From: Pseudothauera nasutitermitis
GTDB lineage: Bacteria > Pseudomonadota > Gammaproteobacteria > Burkholderiales > Rhodocyclaceae
Direction of reading: 5' to 3'
Assembly (NCBI RefSeq): GCF_004801295.1
Contig: NZ_SSOC01000005.1
Coordinates: 496,001 to 560,000 of the forward strand
Length of the DNA stretch: 64,000 nucleotides
Positions 49,400 to 60,899 of the stretch are shown here, piece after piece (positions within the stretch are counted from its first letter, which is position 1; every line of letters starts with the position of its first letter). Made by a program: the position numbers and the translations under genes. Under the pieces are notes generated by a model. It was not told the DNA's origin. It did no database searches and was given only the letters and a program-made list of their open reading frames with translations.

Positions 49400-51436
49400 T
49401 CACTCCGCCAACGCTTCGAACTCGACCAGTTCCGCGCCGTCGCCGACCTGATCGCCCACGCCGAAGCGGAAGGCCTTCACCGTGCCGGCGGCCGGCGCGG
49501 CAATGGTGTGCTCCATCTTCATCGCCTCCAGGATCAGCAGCGGCGCGCCCTTTTCCACCCTGGCGCCCGCGCTGGCGACCAGGGCAATGACCTTGCCCGG
49601 CATCGGCGCCCTCATTTGCCACCCTCCTCCGCCTTCCGCGCCGCCGCCCTCGCCGGCATGATGCAGCGGATCGACGGCGGCCAGCACCCAGGCGCGGCCC
49701 TGCACGAACACGTGGCGGCGGCCGGCGGCGGCGATCACCGTGGCGTCCAGGCGGCGGCCGTCGAAATCCGCGCGCAGCAGGCCGCGCGGGTTGAGTTCGC
49801 CGTGGGCGCTCACCGCGCCTCCCGCGTATTCCAGCCGGTAGCCGCCCGACGGCAGGTAGGCCACGCTCACCGCCACCTCCTGTTCCTGCCAGCGGAACCG
49901 CAGCACGCGGCGCGCGGCGGCGTTGAGCCGCCAGCCGTCGCGCGCGTGCCACGGCGAGGCCGGGTGAGCGTCGCGGCGCGCGCGTTTTTCCGCCAGCGCG
50001 CGCTCGCGCAGCAGTTCGGCCAGCGCGGCGGCGAACAACACCTCGGCCGGCGCCGCCGTTTCGGCGGGGAACAGATAGGCGTGCTCGCGCTCGATCAGCC
50101 CGGTGTCCAGATCCGCGTTGGCGAAGGCCGGGCAGGCGGCCAGGCGGGCGAGGAAATCGACGTTGTTGGCCACGCCCACCACGCGGTAGTCGGCCAGCGC
50201 CTGCAGCAGACGGGCCAGGGCACGCTCACGGCTGGCGGCAGCATCCCCGCCCTCGTCCCAGACGATCAGCTTGGCGATCATCGGATCGTAGTGCGGGCTG
50301 ATCTCGTCGCCCTCTTCCACGCCGGTGTCCACCCGCACGTGCAGGTTCTCGGCAGGCGGCGCCAGATGCACCAGCCGGCCTGTGGACGGCAGGAAGCCCT
50401 TGTCCGGGTCTTCCGCGTAGATGCGCGCCTCGAAGGCGTGGCCGCGAATGCGCAGTTGCTCCTGTGCCAGCGGCAGCGGCTCGCCGGCGGCCACGCGCAG
50501 CTGCCATTCCACCAGATCCAGGCCGGTGATCATCTCGGTGACCGGGTGCTCGACCTGCAAACGGGTGTTCATTTCCATGAAGTAGAAGGAGCCATCTTGA
50601 TTGGCGATGAACTCCACCGTGCCGGCGCCCACGTAGCCCACCGCCCTGGCCGCATCCACCGCCGCCTGGCCCATGGCCGTGCGGCGCTCGGGGGTCATGC
50701 CCGGCGCGGGGGCTTCTTCCAGCACCTTCTGGTGGCGGCGCTGCACCGAGCAGTCGCGCTCGAACAGGTACACCACGTTGCCGTGGGCATCGCCGAACAC
50801 CTGGATTTCGATATGGCGCGGGCGGGTGATGTACTTCTCCACCAGCACGTGATCGTCGCCGAAGCTGGAGGCCGCCTCGCGCTTGCACGAGGCCAGCGCG
50901 TCGGGGAAGTCCGCGCCCTTCTCCACCAGCCGCATACCCTTGCCGCCACCGCCGGCGGCGGCCTTGATCAGCACCGGGTAGCCGATGGCGTCCGCCTCAC
51001 GTTGCAGGCGGGCGGGGTCCTGGTCGTCGCCGTGGTAGCCGGGAGTGAGCGGCACGCCGGCCGCTTCCATGAGTTTCTTGGCTTCGGACTTGGAACCCAT
51101 GGCGCGGATCGCCGACACCGGCGGACCGATGAAGACGATGCCGGCCTCATCGCAGGCGTGGCAGAAGGCTTCGTTTTCCGACAGGAAGCCGTAGCCCGGA
51201 TGGATGGCCTGCGCGCCGGTGGCCTTGGCCGCGGCGATGATGCGCTCGATGACCAGATAGCTTTCCCGCGCGGCGGCCGGGCCGATCAGCACCGCCTCGT
51301 CGGCCAGGCGCACGTGGCGGGCATCGGCGTCGGCCTCGGAATACACGGCGACGGTCCGGATGCCCATGCGGCGCGCGGTCTTGATGACGCGGCAGGCGAT
51401 TTCACCGCGGTTGGCGATCAGGATCTTTTCAAACAT
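49400..51436 (-). CDS. liuD: Methylcrotonyl-CoA carboxylase, biotin-containing alpha subunit
   Basis: A 678-residue biotin carboxylase subunit. It starts MFEKILIANRGEIACRVIKT; the ATP-grasp has KAAAGGGGKGMRLV; EMNTRLQVEHPVTEMITG is typical of the family. The C-terminal biotinyl domain carries the lysine in LILEAMKMEHTIAAP. Together with LiuB it carboxylates 3-methylcrotonyl-CoA; by sequence alone a geranyl- or propionyl-CoA substrate is also possible, but the liu context points to methylcrotonyl-CoA. Confidence 0.93.
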   Translation of the reverse strand: MFEKILIANRGEIACRVIKTARRMGIRTVAVYSEADADARHVRLADEAVLIGPAAARESYLVIERIIAAAKATGAQAIHPGYGFLSENEAFCHACDEAGIVFIGPPVSAIRAMGSKSEAKKLMEAAGVPLTPGYHGDDQDPARLQREADAIGYPVLIKAAAGGGGKGMRLVEKGADFPDALASCKREAASSFGDDHVLVEKYITRPRHIEIQVFGDAHGNVVYLFERDCSVQRRHQKVLEEAPAPGMTPERRTAMGQAAVDAARAVGYVGAGTVEFIANQDGSFYFMEMNTRLQVEHPVTEMITGLDLVEWQLRVAAGEPLPLAQEQLRIRGHAFEARIYAEDPDKGFLPSTGRLVHLAPPAENLHVRVDTGVEEGDEISPHYDPMIAKLIVWDEGGDAAASRERALARLLQALADYRVVGVANNVDFLARLAACPAFANADLDTGLIEREHAYLFPAETAAPAEVLFAAALAELLRERALAEKRARRDAHPASPWHARDGWRLNAAARRVLRFRWQEQEVAVSVAYLPSGGYRLEYAGGAVSAHGELNPRGLLRADFDGRRLDATVIAAAGRRHVFVQGRAWVLAAVDPLHHAGEGGGAEGGGGWQMRAPMPGKVIALVASAGARVEKGAPLLILEAMKMEHTIAAPAAGTVKAFRFGVGDQVGDGAELVEFEALAE

Positions 51437-51461
51437 CTCGTCTCCCCCAGGCTTTTTCAGC

Positions 51462-52124
51462 TCATGAAGTGGCCGGCCGCTGGCGCGGCCGGAATATCCG
51501 TTTGACGAAGCGCCACAGCAGCACGATCAGCGCCACCGCGAACAGCACGAAAACCAGCAGCCCGAGGGCGAACCACAGCGGGTTGGTGAACAGCAGCCAC
51601 AGCCCGCCGAGGAACATGGCGTCCTCGCCGAAGGAGGCCAGCACGTTGCTGACCGGCTCCGGCGAGGTGTTGATCGCCGCGCGCGCGCCGGCCTTGGCAA
51701 GATGGGTGCCGGCCGCCAGCGAACCGCCCAGCAGGCCGGCGATCACCTGGGTGGCAGCGCCCTGGTCGCCCATCACTCCGGCGGCCAGCGCGGCGCCGGC
51801 AGGGATGCGGATGAAGGTGTGCAACCCGTCCCACAGCGAATCCAGCCAGGGCAGCTTGTCGGCGAAGAATTCGGCGAACAGCATCAGGCCCGAGAGGCCC
51901 AGCACCCAGGAATGGGTGAGCACCTCCAGCCCGCCGGGCAGTTGCACGCCGCCGAAGCGCCCCAGCGCGCCGAGCGCGAACACCAGCGCGTACAGGCGCA
52001 GCCCGCTCGCCCAGCCGAGCCCGGCGGCCAGCACGGCCAGCGAGGCGAGGTCGAGCGGCAGGCCGCTCCAGTCGAGCAGCGGGGCCGGGTCGGGCAGGCG
52101 GTCCAGCCAGTCCGTGGGGTTCAT
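51462..52124 (-). CDS. DUF4126 membrane protein
   Basis: A 220-residue protein with five or six membrane spans (for example LAVLAAGLGWASGLRLYALV and AALAAGVMGDQGAATQVIAG). The GLRLYA and AGARAAINTSPEP segments match DUF4126. It lies between liuC and liuD with short gaps, so it is co-transcribed. No role in leucine metabolism is known; it could be a passenger. Confidence 0.8.
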   Translation of the reverse strand: MNPTDWLDRLPDPAPLLDWSGLPLDLASLAVLAAGLGWASGLRLYALVFALGALGRFGGVQLPGGLEVLTHSWVLGLSGLMLFAEFFADKLPWLDSLWDGLHTFIRIPAGAALAAGVMGDQGAATQVIAGLLGGSLAAGTHLAKAGARAAINTSPEPVSNVLASFGEDAMFLGGLWLLFTNPLWFALGLLVFVLFAVALIVLLWRFVKRIFRPRQRPATS

Positions 52125-52148
52125 CGCGTGGCGCTCACGGCAAGGACA

Positions 52149-52937
52149 TCAAACCTTGGACACCCAAGCCGGCGGACGTTTCTCCAGAAAGGCCCCCAGC
52201 CCCTCGCGCGCTTCCGGCGTGGCGCGCAGCCGCGCGATGCGCCGGGCGGTGTCTTCCACCAGCGCGTCGCTCAACGGACGGTTGGCCACTGCAGCGATCA
52301 GTTCCTTGGCCTCGGCCTGCGCGCGGGGGCCGCCTTGCAGCAGCGCCCGGGCGATTTCCGCCACCTTGGCGTCCAGCTCTTCGGTGGCAACGCACTCGTG
52401 CACCAGGCCGATGTGCACCGCGCGCGCCGCATCGATGCGTTCCGCGCTCTGGAAATAGCGCAGGGCCTGACGTGCGCCGATGGCGCGCAGCACGTAGGGG
52501 CCGATGGCCGCCGGAATGATGCCCAGGCGCACTTCGGACGTGGCGAACACCGCCTGCTCGCCGGCCACGCAGAGGTCGCAGGCGCTCGCCAGCCCCATGC
52601 CGCCGCCCAGCGCGGCGCCGTGCACGCGGGCGATGGTGGGTTTGCGCAGTTCCGCCAGCGTGCGCAGCATGCCTGCCAGCTTCATGGCGTCGGCGAAGTT
52701 GTCGGCCTCGCCCGCCTCGCCGGCGGCCTTCATCCAGTTGAGGTCCGCTCCGGCGGAAAAGCTCTTGCCCCGCCCGCCCAGCACCACCACTCGCACCGCA
52801 TCGTCGGCGTCCAGCTCCTGGCACGCCTCCGTCAGTTCGGCGATGAGTTGCGTGTTGAAGGCGTTGTGGACGTCCGGACGGTTCATCCACACGGTGGCGA
52901 TGCCTTTGTCGATGTCGATTTCCAGGGTTTCGTACAT
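52149..52937 (-). CDS. liuC: Methylglutaconyl-CoA hydratase (enoyl-CoA hydratase family)
   Basis: A 262-residue crotonase. The ATG start MYETLEIDIDKGIATVWMNR is chosen over a longer frame because GGAGACGG precedes it. The oxyanion-hole segments are KSFSAGADLNWMK and HGAALGGGMGLASACDLCV, with the acid in SEVRLGIIPAAIGPYV. It should hydrate 3-methylglutaconyl-CoA to HMG-CoA, as its place in the liu operon suggests. It is 31 bp after the PIN toxin gene. Confidence 0.9.
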   Translation of the reverse strand: MYETLEIDIDKGIATVWMNRPDVHNAFNTQLIAELTEACQELDADDAVRVVVLGGRGKSFSAGADLNWMKAAGEAGEADNFADAMKLAGMLRTLAELRKPTIARVHGAALGGGMGLASACDLCVAGEQAVFATSEVRLGIIPAAIGPYVLRAIGARQALRYFQSAERIDAARAVHIGLVHECVATEELDAKVAEIARALLQGGPRAQAEAKELIAAVANRPLSDALVEDTARRIARLRATPEAREGLGAFLEKRPPAWVSKV

Positions 52938-52968
52938 GCCGCGCCGTCTCCTCGCCTCTCCGGGGCAT

Positions 52969-53397
52969 TCAATCCTTGTCAGGGGCAAACCAGTTTTCCA
53001 GGCGCAAGCCCTGGAAACATTCGAAATCGCGGGTGTTGCCGGTGACCAGCGTCAGGTCGCGGGTGGCGGCGGTGGCGGCAATCTGACTGTCCAGCGTCGG
53101 GGGCGGCCTGCCCTGCGCCAGCAGGCGTGCAAGCTCGTGCGCCAGCCAACGGGCCGCCTCGCGATCAAAGGGCAACACTTCCAGTCCCCCAGGTGCGAAC
53201 AGGTTGCGGTAGCCGCCGCGCAGATATTTTCCCCGAGCTGTATCGCCCAGTTTCTCGACGCCCGCCCACAGCTCCAGGTACACGATGCTGGCGGTCACGC
53301 AATCACGCTCGCAGGCGCGCACCTTGGCGGCGACGGAAGCATCCGGCCGCGGACGCACCAGTTCGGACAGTATGTTGGTATCCAGCAGGTACTTCAT
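52969..53397 (-). CDS. PIN-domain toxin (VapC/FitB-like)
   Basis: A 142-residue PIN protein: MKYLLDTNILSELVRPRPD, ASIVYLELWAGVEKLGD and PPPTLDSQIAATAATRDLTL with VTGNTRDFE. It overlaps its antitoxin as ATGA. The pair sits between liuB and liuC in the same orientation, which is an unusual place for a toxin-antitoxin module. No remnant of a mobile element was seen with it. Confidence 0.92.
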   Translation of the reverse strand: MKYLLDTNILSELVRPRPDASVAAKVRACERDCVTASIVYLELWAGVEKLGDTARGKYLRGGYRNLFAPGGLEVLPFDREAARWLAHELARLLAQGRPPPTLDSQIAATAATRDLTLVTGNTRDFECFQGLRLENWFAPDKD

Positions 53398-53777
53398 GCG
53401 CTCTTCTTTCCTGCTTTGCGGCGCACGGGATCAGCCGGTGCAGCTTCCGCAGCGCGCAGGGCCTGCACGTGGGCATCAATGTCCGCGTAGCTGCTATCGC
53501 CGAAGTCGACCCGCGGAGCGAAAAGCTCACCGCCGCCCGCCGCCAGTTCATCCTCCCGCAACCCTTCCAGATCGGCCGGCACGTGGGCGCGCCAGCCATC
53601 CAGCCGCGCCAGCCAGGACGGCACACTGCCCTCCCTCCGTTGCAGACGGGCATATTCGTCCACGGACAGCACCACAGCCACCGCCTTGCCGCGTCGGGAA
53701 ATGGTCACCGCCTCGCCCGCTTCGGCCTGGTGAATCAGGGCGGGCAGCCTGTTCTTCGCATCGGCAATCGAGATCAT
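53394..53777 (-). CDS. Phd/YefM-type antitoxin
   Basis: A 127-residue protein. I chose the start MISIADAKNRLPALIHQAEA because GAGGTG precedes it; a Met four codons earlier is less well placed. GEAVTISRRGKAVAVVLSVD is the Phd/YefM core. The C-terminal half is a longer tail that wraps the PIN toxin. The protein should repress its promoter through the repeats at 53791-53810. Confidence 0.88.
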   Translation of the reverse strand: MISIADAKNRLPALIHQAEAGEAVTISRRGKAVAVVLSVDEYARLQRREGSVPSWLARLDGWRAHVPADLEGLREDELAAGGGELFAPRVDFGDSSYADIDAHVQALRAAEAAPADPVRRKAGKKSA

Positions 53778-53790
53778 CACGCACCTCATA

Positions 53791-53810
53791 ATAGCTATCT
53801 ACATAGCTAT
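53791..53810. promoter_or_regulatory. Antitoxin operator: two palindromic ATAGCTAT boxes
   Basis: ATAGCTAT occurs twice, 12 bp start to start. Each box is its own reverse complement, and together they form a larger palindrome AATAGCTAT-CTAC-ATAGCTATT (the centre differs). They lie 14 bp before the antitoxin start, within an AT-rich stretch in a GC-rich neighbourhood. Confidence 0.65.
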
Positions 53811-53830
53811 TTTAGACCGCATTGCCCGGA

Positions 53831-55438
<1,608 letters not shown>

Positions 55439-55549
55439 GTCTCCTCGTCCCCCGTCGCCTGGAACCAGGCAAAAGACTACTCCCGATCAGCACGCCACAA
55501 GTGCCAACAAGGTTGCAATTCGTGCCACGGATGCGCAGGATCGAACTTC

Positions 55550-56584
55550 ATGAAAACCCTGCTCCCCGCCCCCGCCGACCTCACCCGTGGCCGTGCCGAG
55601 ACGCCGGTCGCCTTCATCCGCGCGATAATCCTGGGCTACCGCGCGCGGGGAATGGATCCGGCCAGCGCCCTGCGCCAGGCGCGGATTCCGCAGGCATCGC
55701 TGGACGACCCCGCCGCCCGCGTCACCGCCGCGCAGATGGAAACCATCTCGGCGCTGGCCATGCAGGAGCTGGACGACGAGGCGCTGGGCTGGTTCTCGCG
55801 CCGGCTACCGTGGGGCAGCTACGGCATGCTGGCGCGCGCCTCGCTCACCTCGCCGACGCTGGAAATCGCCCTCAAACGCTGGTGCCGCCACCACCGCCTG
55901 CTCACCGAAGACCTCACGCTGGAGTTCACCCAGGCCCGCCACGCGGCCACCCTGCGCATCCGCGAAGCGCGCGACTTCGGCGAGATGCGCGAGTTCTGCC
56001 TGGTTTCCATGCTGCGCAACCTGCTGGGCTATGCTTGCTGGCTGATCGACTCGCGCATCGCGCTGGCCGAGACCACCCTGCCCTTTCCCGCCCCGCCGCA
56101 CGCGGACGCCTACCCCTACCTGTTCCCTGGCCCGCTGCGCTTCGACGCGCAGACCGCCGGCTTCAGCTTCGACGCCCGCTACCTCGCCCTGCCCCTGCGC
56201 CGCGACGAGAACGCCCTGCGCGCCATGTTGCAGCGGGCCCTGCCGCTCACCGTGCACCAGTACCGCCGCGACCGCCTGCTGGTGCACAGCGTCGGGCAAA
56301 TCCTCGCCGCCGCCCCGGACGCCGCCCACACGGCGGAGGACGTCGCCGCGCGGCTCAACGTCTCGGTACGCACGCTGCACCGCCAGTTGAAGGAAGAGGG
56401 CCTTTCGCTGCAACGCCTGAAGAACGAGGTGCGGCGCGAGCAGGCCATCAAACTGCTGTTGCAGACGCAAAAGCCGGTGAAGCAGGTGGCGGCGGCCGTG
56501 GGCTTCGACAGCGAGAAAAGCTTCTCGCGGGCGTTCCGGGCGTGGACGGGCACCACGCCGAGGCGATTCAGGCGCCAGGACTGA
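55550..56584 (+). CDS. AraC family transcriptional regulator
   Basis: A 344-residue regulator. I chose the ATG after CAGGATCG; the long frame upstream is only the antisense of liuB. Residues about 20-210 are the Arabinose_bd (PF12625) effector domain (MLARASLTSPTLEIALKRWC, ...FGEMREFCLVSMLRNL), and residues about 240-340 are the double helix-turn-helix (TAEDVAARLNVSVRTLHRQL and VKQVAAAVGFDSEKSFSRAF). It is divergent from liuB, so it may influence that operon; its inducer is unknown. Confidence 0.88.
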   Translation: MKTLLPAPADLTRGRAETPVAFIRAIILGYRARGMDPASALRQARIPQASLDDPAARVTAAQMETISALAMQELDDEALGWFSRRLPWGSYGMLARASLTSPTLEIALKRWCRHHRLLTEDLTLEFTQARHAATLRIREARDFGEMREFCLVSMLRNLLGYACWLIDSRIALAETTLPFPAPPHADAYPYLFPGPLRFDAQTAGFSFDARYLALPLRRDENALRAMLQRALPLTVHQYRRDRLLVHSVGQILAAAPDAAHTAEDVAARLNVSVRTLHRQLKEEGLSLQRLKNEVRREQAIKLLLQTQKPVKQVAAAVGFDSEKSFSRAFRAWTGTTPRRFRRQD

Positions 56585-56638
56585 GGGCCGCCACGGCGAC
56601 CGGGAAACACCCGGCGCACCGTGGCGGGCAGGCGGGGC

Positions 56639-57241
56639 TCAGAACCCGCCCGTCTCCAGCCAGCGCTCGATCTGCGGAATGCGGTCCACGCCCCAGAAGG
56701 GCTCGCCGTCCACGAACACGAAAGGCGAGCCGAACACGCCGTGGGCGATGGCCTGGGCGCATTCGTCCTTCAGCCGCTGGCGGACCGCCTCCCCCGCCAG
56801 CGCCCCGGCCAGCGCGGCGCGGTCCGCCCCGGCGGCCGCGGCGATGTCCAGTACCAGCGTTTCCTGCGAAATGTCGCGGCCCTCGGCGAAGTAGGCGCGG
56901 TAGACGTCCTGGGCAAAGCGCCGGGCCAGCGCCGGGTCGCGCTCGTCCAGCCAGTAGAAGGTGCGCGCCGCCACCTGGGTGCCGATCGGGAAGACCGCCG
57001 GCACCGTCCACGGCAGGCCCAGGAAGCGCGCCGTGCGGTCGAAGTCCCGGTAGGCGTAGGGGCCCTTCAACTCGGCCGCGAGCATCGGCCCGCCGCCGGT
57101 CTGCTTGTATACCGCACCCAGCAGGAAGGGGCGCCAGCGCACCGCGCGGCCGTGGGCCGCGGCCAGGGCGTCGATCTTCTCGGCCATGAAATAACCGTAG
57201 GGCGAGGAGAAGTCGAAGTAGAAGTCGATCGGTTCGGCCAT
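56639..57241 (-). CDS. 2-hydroxychromene-2-carboxylate isomerase family protein (DsbA-fold, NahD-like)
   Basis: A 200-residue protein. The start is the ATG after GGAGGT. It has DFYFDFSSPYGYFMAEKIDA (the catalytic-type Ser replaces the thioredoxin Cys), HGVFGSPFVFVDGEPFWGVD near the C-terminus. This is the GSH-S-transferase kappa/HCCA isomerase type. It lies at the end of a liu-type operon, 22 bp after an acyl-CoA dehydrogenase gene; the substrate is unknown. Confidence 0.88.
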   Translation of the reverse strand: MAEPIDFYFDFSSPYGYFMAEKIDALAAAHGRAVRWRPFLLGAVYKQTGGGPMLAAELKGPYAYRDFDRTARFLGLPWTVPAVFPIGTQVAARTFYWLDERDPALARRFAQDVYRAYFAEGRDISQETLVLDIAAAAGADRAALAGALAGEAVRQRLKDECAQAIAHGVFGSPFVFVDGEPFWGVDRIPQIERWLETGGF

Positions 57242-57263
57242 CGTTTTACCTCCGCCCGTGCGT

Positions 57264-58397
57264 TCAGCCGGCCAGTGCGCGGCCGATGACAAGGCGCTGG
57301 ATGTCGCTGGCGCCCTCGTAGATCTGGCACACCCGCACGTCGCGGTAGATGCGCTCGACGGGGAAGTCGCTCACGTAGCCGTAGCCGCCATGCACCTGGA
57401 TGGCGTCGGAGCACACCGCCTCGGCCATCTCGGAGGCGAACAGCTTGGCCATCGAGGCCTCCTTCAGGCAGGGCCGGCCGGCGTCCTTCAGGCTGGCGGC
57501 ATGCCACACCAGCTGGCGCGCTGCCTCCAGCCGGGTGGCCATGTCGGCCAGGCGGAAGTTCACCGCCTGGTGCTCGAAGATGGGCTTGCCGAAGGCTTCG
57601 CGCTCCTGCGCATACTTCACCGCTGCTTCCAGCGCGGCGCGCGCCATGCCCAGGCATTGCGCGGCGATGCCGATGCGCCCGGCTTCCAGGTTGGACAGCG
57701 CGATGCGGTAGCCCTCACCTTCCGCACCGAGCAGGTTCTCCGCCGGGATGCGGCAGTTCTCCAGCAGGATCTGCGCGGTGTCCGAGGCCTTCTGGCCCAT
57801 CTTCTCCTCGATGCGCGCGACGATGTAGCCGGGGTTGTCGCAGGGCACCAGGAAGCAGGAGATGCCCTTCTTGCCCGCGGCCTTGTCGGTGACCGCGAAG
57901 ACGATCGCCACGTCCGCCTCGCGTCCGGTGGTGATGAACTGCTTGACGCCGTTGAGCACCCACTCGTTGCCGTCCTTCACCGCGGAGGTGCGGATGGCCG
58001 AGGCATCCGAACCCACATGCGGCTCGGTGAGGCAGAAGCAGCCCAGCTTCTCGCCGCGCGCCAGGGGCTTCAGCCACTGTTCCTTCTGCGCGTCGCTGCC
58101 GAAGCGCGCCGGGATGCCGCAGGCCAGCGAGTTCTGCACACTGACGATGGTGGAGGTGGCGCCGTCGCCGGCGGCGATCTCTTCCAGCGCCAGCACCAGG
58201 CTCATGTAGTCCATGCCGGCGCCGCCCCATTCCTCCGGCACCACCATGCCCAGCGCGCCGAGCCCGGCGAGTTCCTTCAGCGCCTCGTGCGGGAAGGTGT
58301 GGTCGCGGTCCCATCCGGCGGCGAACGGGGCGAGGCGCTCCTGCGCAAAGGCGCGCAGGGAGTCGCGGATCATTTCCTGTTCCTGGGTCAGGATCAT
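57264..58397 (-). CDS. Acyl-CoA dehydrogenase, short/branched-chain type
   Basis: A 377-residue flavoprotein. It has [40 protein letters not shown] and [20 protein letters not shown], with the catalytic Glu in [20 protein letters not shown] near the C-terminus. It oxidises a short- or branched-chain acyl-CoA. A second dehydrogenase (LiuA) lies two genes upstream, so this one may handle a different acyl group such as 2-methylbutyryl- or butyryl-CoA. Confidence 0.93.
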   Translation of the reverse strand: MILTQEQEMIRDSLRAFAQERLAPFAAGWDRDHTFPHEALKELAGLGALGMVVPEEWGGAGMDYMSLVLALEEIAAGDGATSTIVSVQNSLACGIPARFGSDAQKEQWLKPLARGEKLGCFCLTEPHVGSDASAIRTSAVKDGNEWVLNGVKQFITTGREADVAIVFAVTDKAAGKKGISCFLVPCDNPGYIVARIEEKMGQKASDTAQILLENCRIPAENLLGAEGEGYRIALSNLEAGRIGIAAQCLGMARAALEAAVKYAQEREAFGKPIFEHQAVNFRLADMATRLEAARQLVWHAASLKDAGRPCLKEASMAKLFASEMAEAVCSDAIQVHGGYGYVSDFPVERIYRDVRVCQIYEGASDIQRLVIGRALAG

Positions 58398-58424
58398 TTT
58401 GTTCTGTCTCCTCCGCCCGCTGGA

Positions 58425-59615
58425 TCAGGCGAGTTCCAGCGCCAGCGCGGTGGCTTCGCCGCCGCCGATGCACAGGCTGGCCACGCCGCGCTTCTTGCCG
58501 TACTGGCGCAGCGCGCCGAGCAGCGAAACAATGATGCGCGCGCCGGACGCGCCGATGGGATGGCCCAGCGCGCAGGCGCCGCCATGCACGTTGACGCGCT
58601 CGTGCGGCAGGTTCATTTCCTTCATCGCCGCCATGGTGACCACGGCGAAGGCTTCGTTGACCTCCCACAGATCCACGTCCGCGCTCTGCCAGCCGGCCTT
58701 GTCCAGCACCTTTTGCATGGCGCCCACCGGGGCGGTGGTGAACCAGCGCGGCTCCTGGGCGTGGGTGGCGTGCGCCAGGATGGTGGCGAGCGGCGCGAAG
58801 CCCAGGCGTTCTGCGGTGGAGCGGCGCATCAGCACCAGGGCTGCGGCGCCGTCGGAGATCGAGCTGGAGTTGGCGGCGGTGACCGTGCCGGTCTTGCTGA
58901 ACGCGGGCTTGAGCGTGGGGATCTTTTCCGGCTGGGCCTTGAGCGGCTGCTCGTCATTCTCCACCAGCACGTCGCCCTTGCGGCCGGCCACCGTGACCGG
59001 CGCCACTTCCCACTTGAACAGCCCTTCCTTGATGGCCTTCTGCGCGCGGGTCGTGGAGGCGATGGCGAACTCGTCCTGCGCTTCGCGGCTGAAGGAGAAA
59101 TGTGCCGCGCAGTCCTCGGCGAAGGTGCCCATCAGGCGGCCCTTGGTTTCGTCCGAGTAGCGGTCTTCCAAGCCGTCGAAGAACATGTGGTCCAGCGTCT
59201 GGCCGTGGCCCAGGCGGTAGCCGCCGCGCGCCTTGGGCAGCAGGTAGGGGGCGTTGGACATGGATTCCATGCCGCCGGCGACCATCACCTCGTTGCTGCC
59301 GGCGAGCAGCAGGTCGTGGGCCAGCATGGTGGCCTTCATGCCGGAGCCGCACACCTTGTTGATCGTGGTGCACCCGGCCGCCAGCGGCAGGCCGGCACCC
59401 AGCGCGGCCTGGCGGGCGGGGGCCTGGCCCAGGCCGGCGGGCAGCACGCAGCCCATGATGACTTCCTGCACCTGCTCGGCGGACAGCCCGGCGCGCTCGA
59501 CGGCGGCACGGATGGCCGCCGCACCCAGTTGCGGGGCGAGGAGCGCGGCGAGTTCGCCCTGGAAGCCGCCCATCGGCGTGCGGGCGGCGGAAACGATGAC
59601 GACGGGGTCGGTCAT
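58425..59615 (-). CDS. Acetyl-CoA C-acetyltransferase (thiolase)
   Basis: A 396-residue thiolase. The acyl-enzyme Cys is Cys89 in TINKVCGSGMKATM; NVHGGACALGHPIGASGAR holds the catalytic His and SLCIGGGEATALA the second Cys. It cleaves acetoacetyl-CoA or makes it, finishing leucine breakdown or feeding PHA synthesis (phaC lies near the window end). It is between the two acyl-CoA dehydrogenase genes. Confidence 0.94.
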   Translation of the reverse strand: MTDPVVIVSAARTPMGGFQGELAALLAPQLGAAAIRAAVERAGLSAEQVQEVIMGCVLPAGLGQAPARQAALGAGLPLAAGCTTINKVCGSGMKATMLAHDLLLAGSNEVMVAGGMESMSNAPYLLPKARGGYRLGHGQTLDHMFFDGLEDRYSDETKGRLMGTFAEDCAAHFSFSREAQDEFAIASTTRAQKAIKEGLFKWEVAPVTVAGRKGDVLVENDEQPLKAQPEKIPTLKPAFSKTGTVTAANSSSISDGAAALVLMRRSTAERLGFAPLATILAHATHAQEPRWFTTAPVGAMQKVLDKAGWQSADVDLWEVNEAFAVVTMAAMKEMNLPHERVNVHGGACALGHPIGASGARIIVSLLGALRQYGKKRGVASLCIGGGEATALALELA

Positions 59616-59666
59616 AGGTGGTGCTCCTAAATGGTGTACCGGCGGAGCGCGCGCCCCGCGCGGGAC

Positions 59667-60839
59667 TTACAGGGTTTCGGCGAACAATTCCCGGCCGATC
59701 AGCATGCGGCGGATTTCCGAGGTGCCGGCGCCGATCTCGTACAGCTTGGCGTCGCGCCACAGGCGGCCCACCGGGTATTCGTTGGTATAGCCCACGCCGC
59801 CCAGCGCCTGGATGGCTTCGCCGGCCATCCAGGTGGCCTTTTCGGCGGTGTACAGGATGACCCCGGCGGCGTCCTTGCGCAGGCTGCGGGCGTGGTCCGC
59901 GCGGTCGCAGGCCTGGCCCACGGCATAGGCGTAGGCGCGGCAGGCCGACCAGGTGGAGTACATGTCGGCCACCTTGCCCTGCATGAGCTGGAATTCGCCG
60001 ATGGGGGTGTCGAACTGCCTGCGCTCGTGCATATAGGGCACCACCGCGTCCATGCACGCGGCCATGATGCCCAGCGGGCCGCCGGCGAGCACCGCACGCT
60101 CGTAGTCCAGCCCGCTCATCAGCACTTTCACGCCGTTGCCCACGCCGCCCAGCACGTTCTCTTCCGGCACTTCCACGTCGTCGAAGAACAGCGGGAAGGT
60201 GTTGGAGCCGCGCATGCCCAGCTTGTCCAGGTGGGTGCCGTGGGTGAAGCCCTTCATGCCCTTTTCGATGAGGAAGGCGGTGATGCCCTTCGGGCCGGCG
60301 GCGAGGTCGGTCTTGGCATACACCACCAGGGTGTCGGCATCGCCACCGTTGGTGATCCACATCTTGGCGCCGTTGAGCACGTAGCGGTCGCCCTTCCTGT
60401 CGGCGCGCAGCTTCATGCTGACCACGTCGGAGCCGGCGTTGGGTTCGCTCATCGCCAGCGCGCCCACCTGCTCGCCGGAAACCAGGCCGGGCAGGTACTT
60501 GCGTTTCTGCGCCTCGCTGCCGTTGCGGCGGATCTGGTTCACGCACAGGTTGGAGTGCGCGCCGTAGGACAGGCCCACCGAGGCCGAGGCGCGGGAGATT
60601 TCCTCCATGGCGATGATGTGGGCCAGATAGCCCATCGCCGTGCCGCCGTATTCCTCTTCCACGGTCATGCCATGCACGCCCAGGTCGCCGAGCTTCTTCC
60701 ACAGGTCGGCGGGGAATTCGTTCACCCGGTCGATCTCGGCCGCGCGCGGGGCGATCTCCGCCGCGCAGAATGCGCGCAGGGTGTCGCGCAGCATCTCGAT
60801 GGTCTCGCCCAGGGCGAAATCCAGGCTGGGAATGTTCAT
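59667..60839 (-). CDS. liuA: Isovaleryl-CoA dehydrogenase
   Basis: A 390-residue acyl-CoA dehydrogenase. It has [40 protein letters not shown] and [20 protein letters not shown]. The catalytic base is placed in the middle of the chain: [19 protein letters not shown] (Glu at about residue 244), as in isovaleryl-CoA dehydrogenases. It oxidises isovaleryl-CoA to 3-methylcrotonyl-CoA. It is the second gene of the operon after the thioesterase. Confidence 0.95.
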   Translation of the reverse strand: MNIPSLDFALGETIEMLRDTLRAFCAAEIAPRAAEIDRVNEFPADLWKKLGDLGVHGMTVEEEYGGTAMGYLAHIIAMEEISRASASVGLSYGAHSNLCVNQIRRNGSEAQKRKYLPGLVSGEQVGALAMSEPNAGSDVVSMKLRADRKGDRYVLNGAKMWITNGGDADTLVVYAKTDLAAGPKGITAFLIEKGMKGFTHGTHLDKLGMRGSNTFPLFFDDVEVPEENVLGGVGNGVKVLMSGLDYERAVLAGGPLGIMAACMDAVVPYMHERRQFDTPIGEFQLMQGKVADMYSTWSACRAYAYAVGQACDRADHARSLRKDAAGVILYTAEKATWMAGEAIQALGGVGYTNEYPVGRLWRDAKLYEIGAGTSEIRRMLIGRELFAETL

Positions 60840-60899
60840 GTAGTCGTCTCCTCCACGCGCGTATGCGCTGTCTTCTGTCTTGATCCGCCCGCCCTGTTC

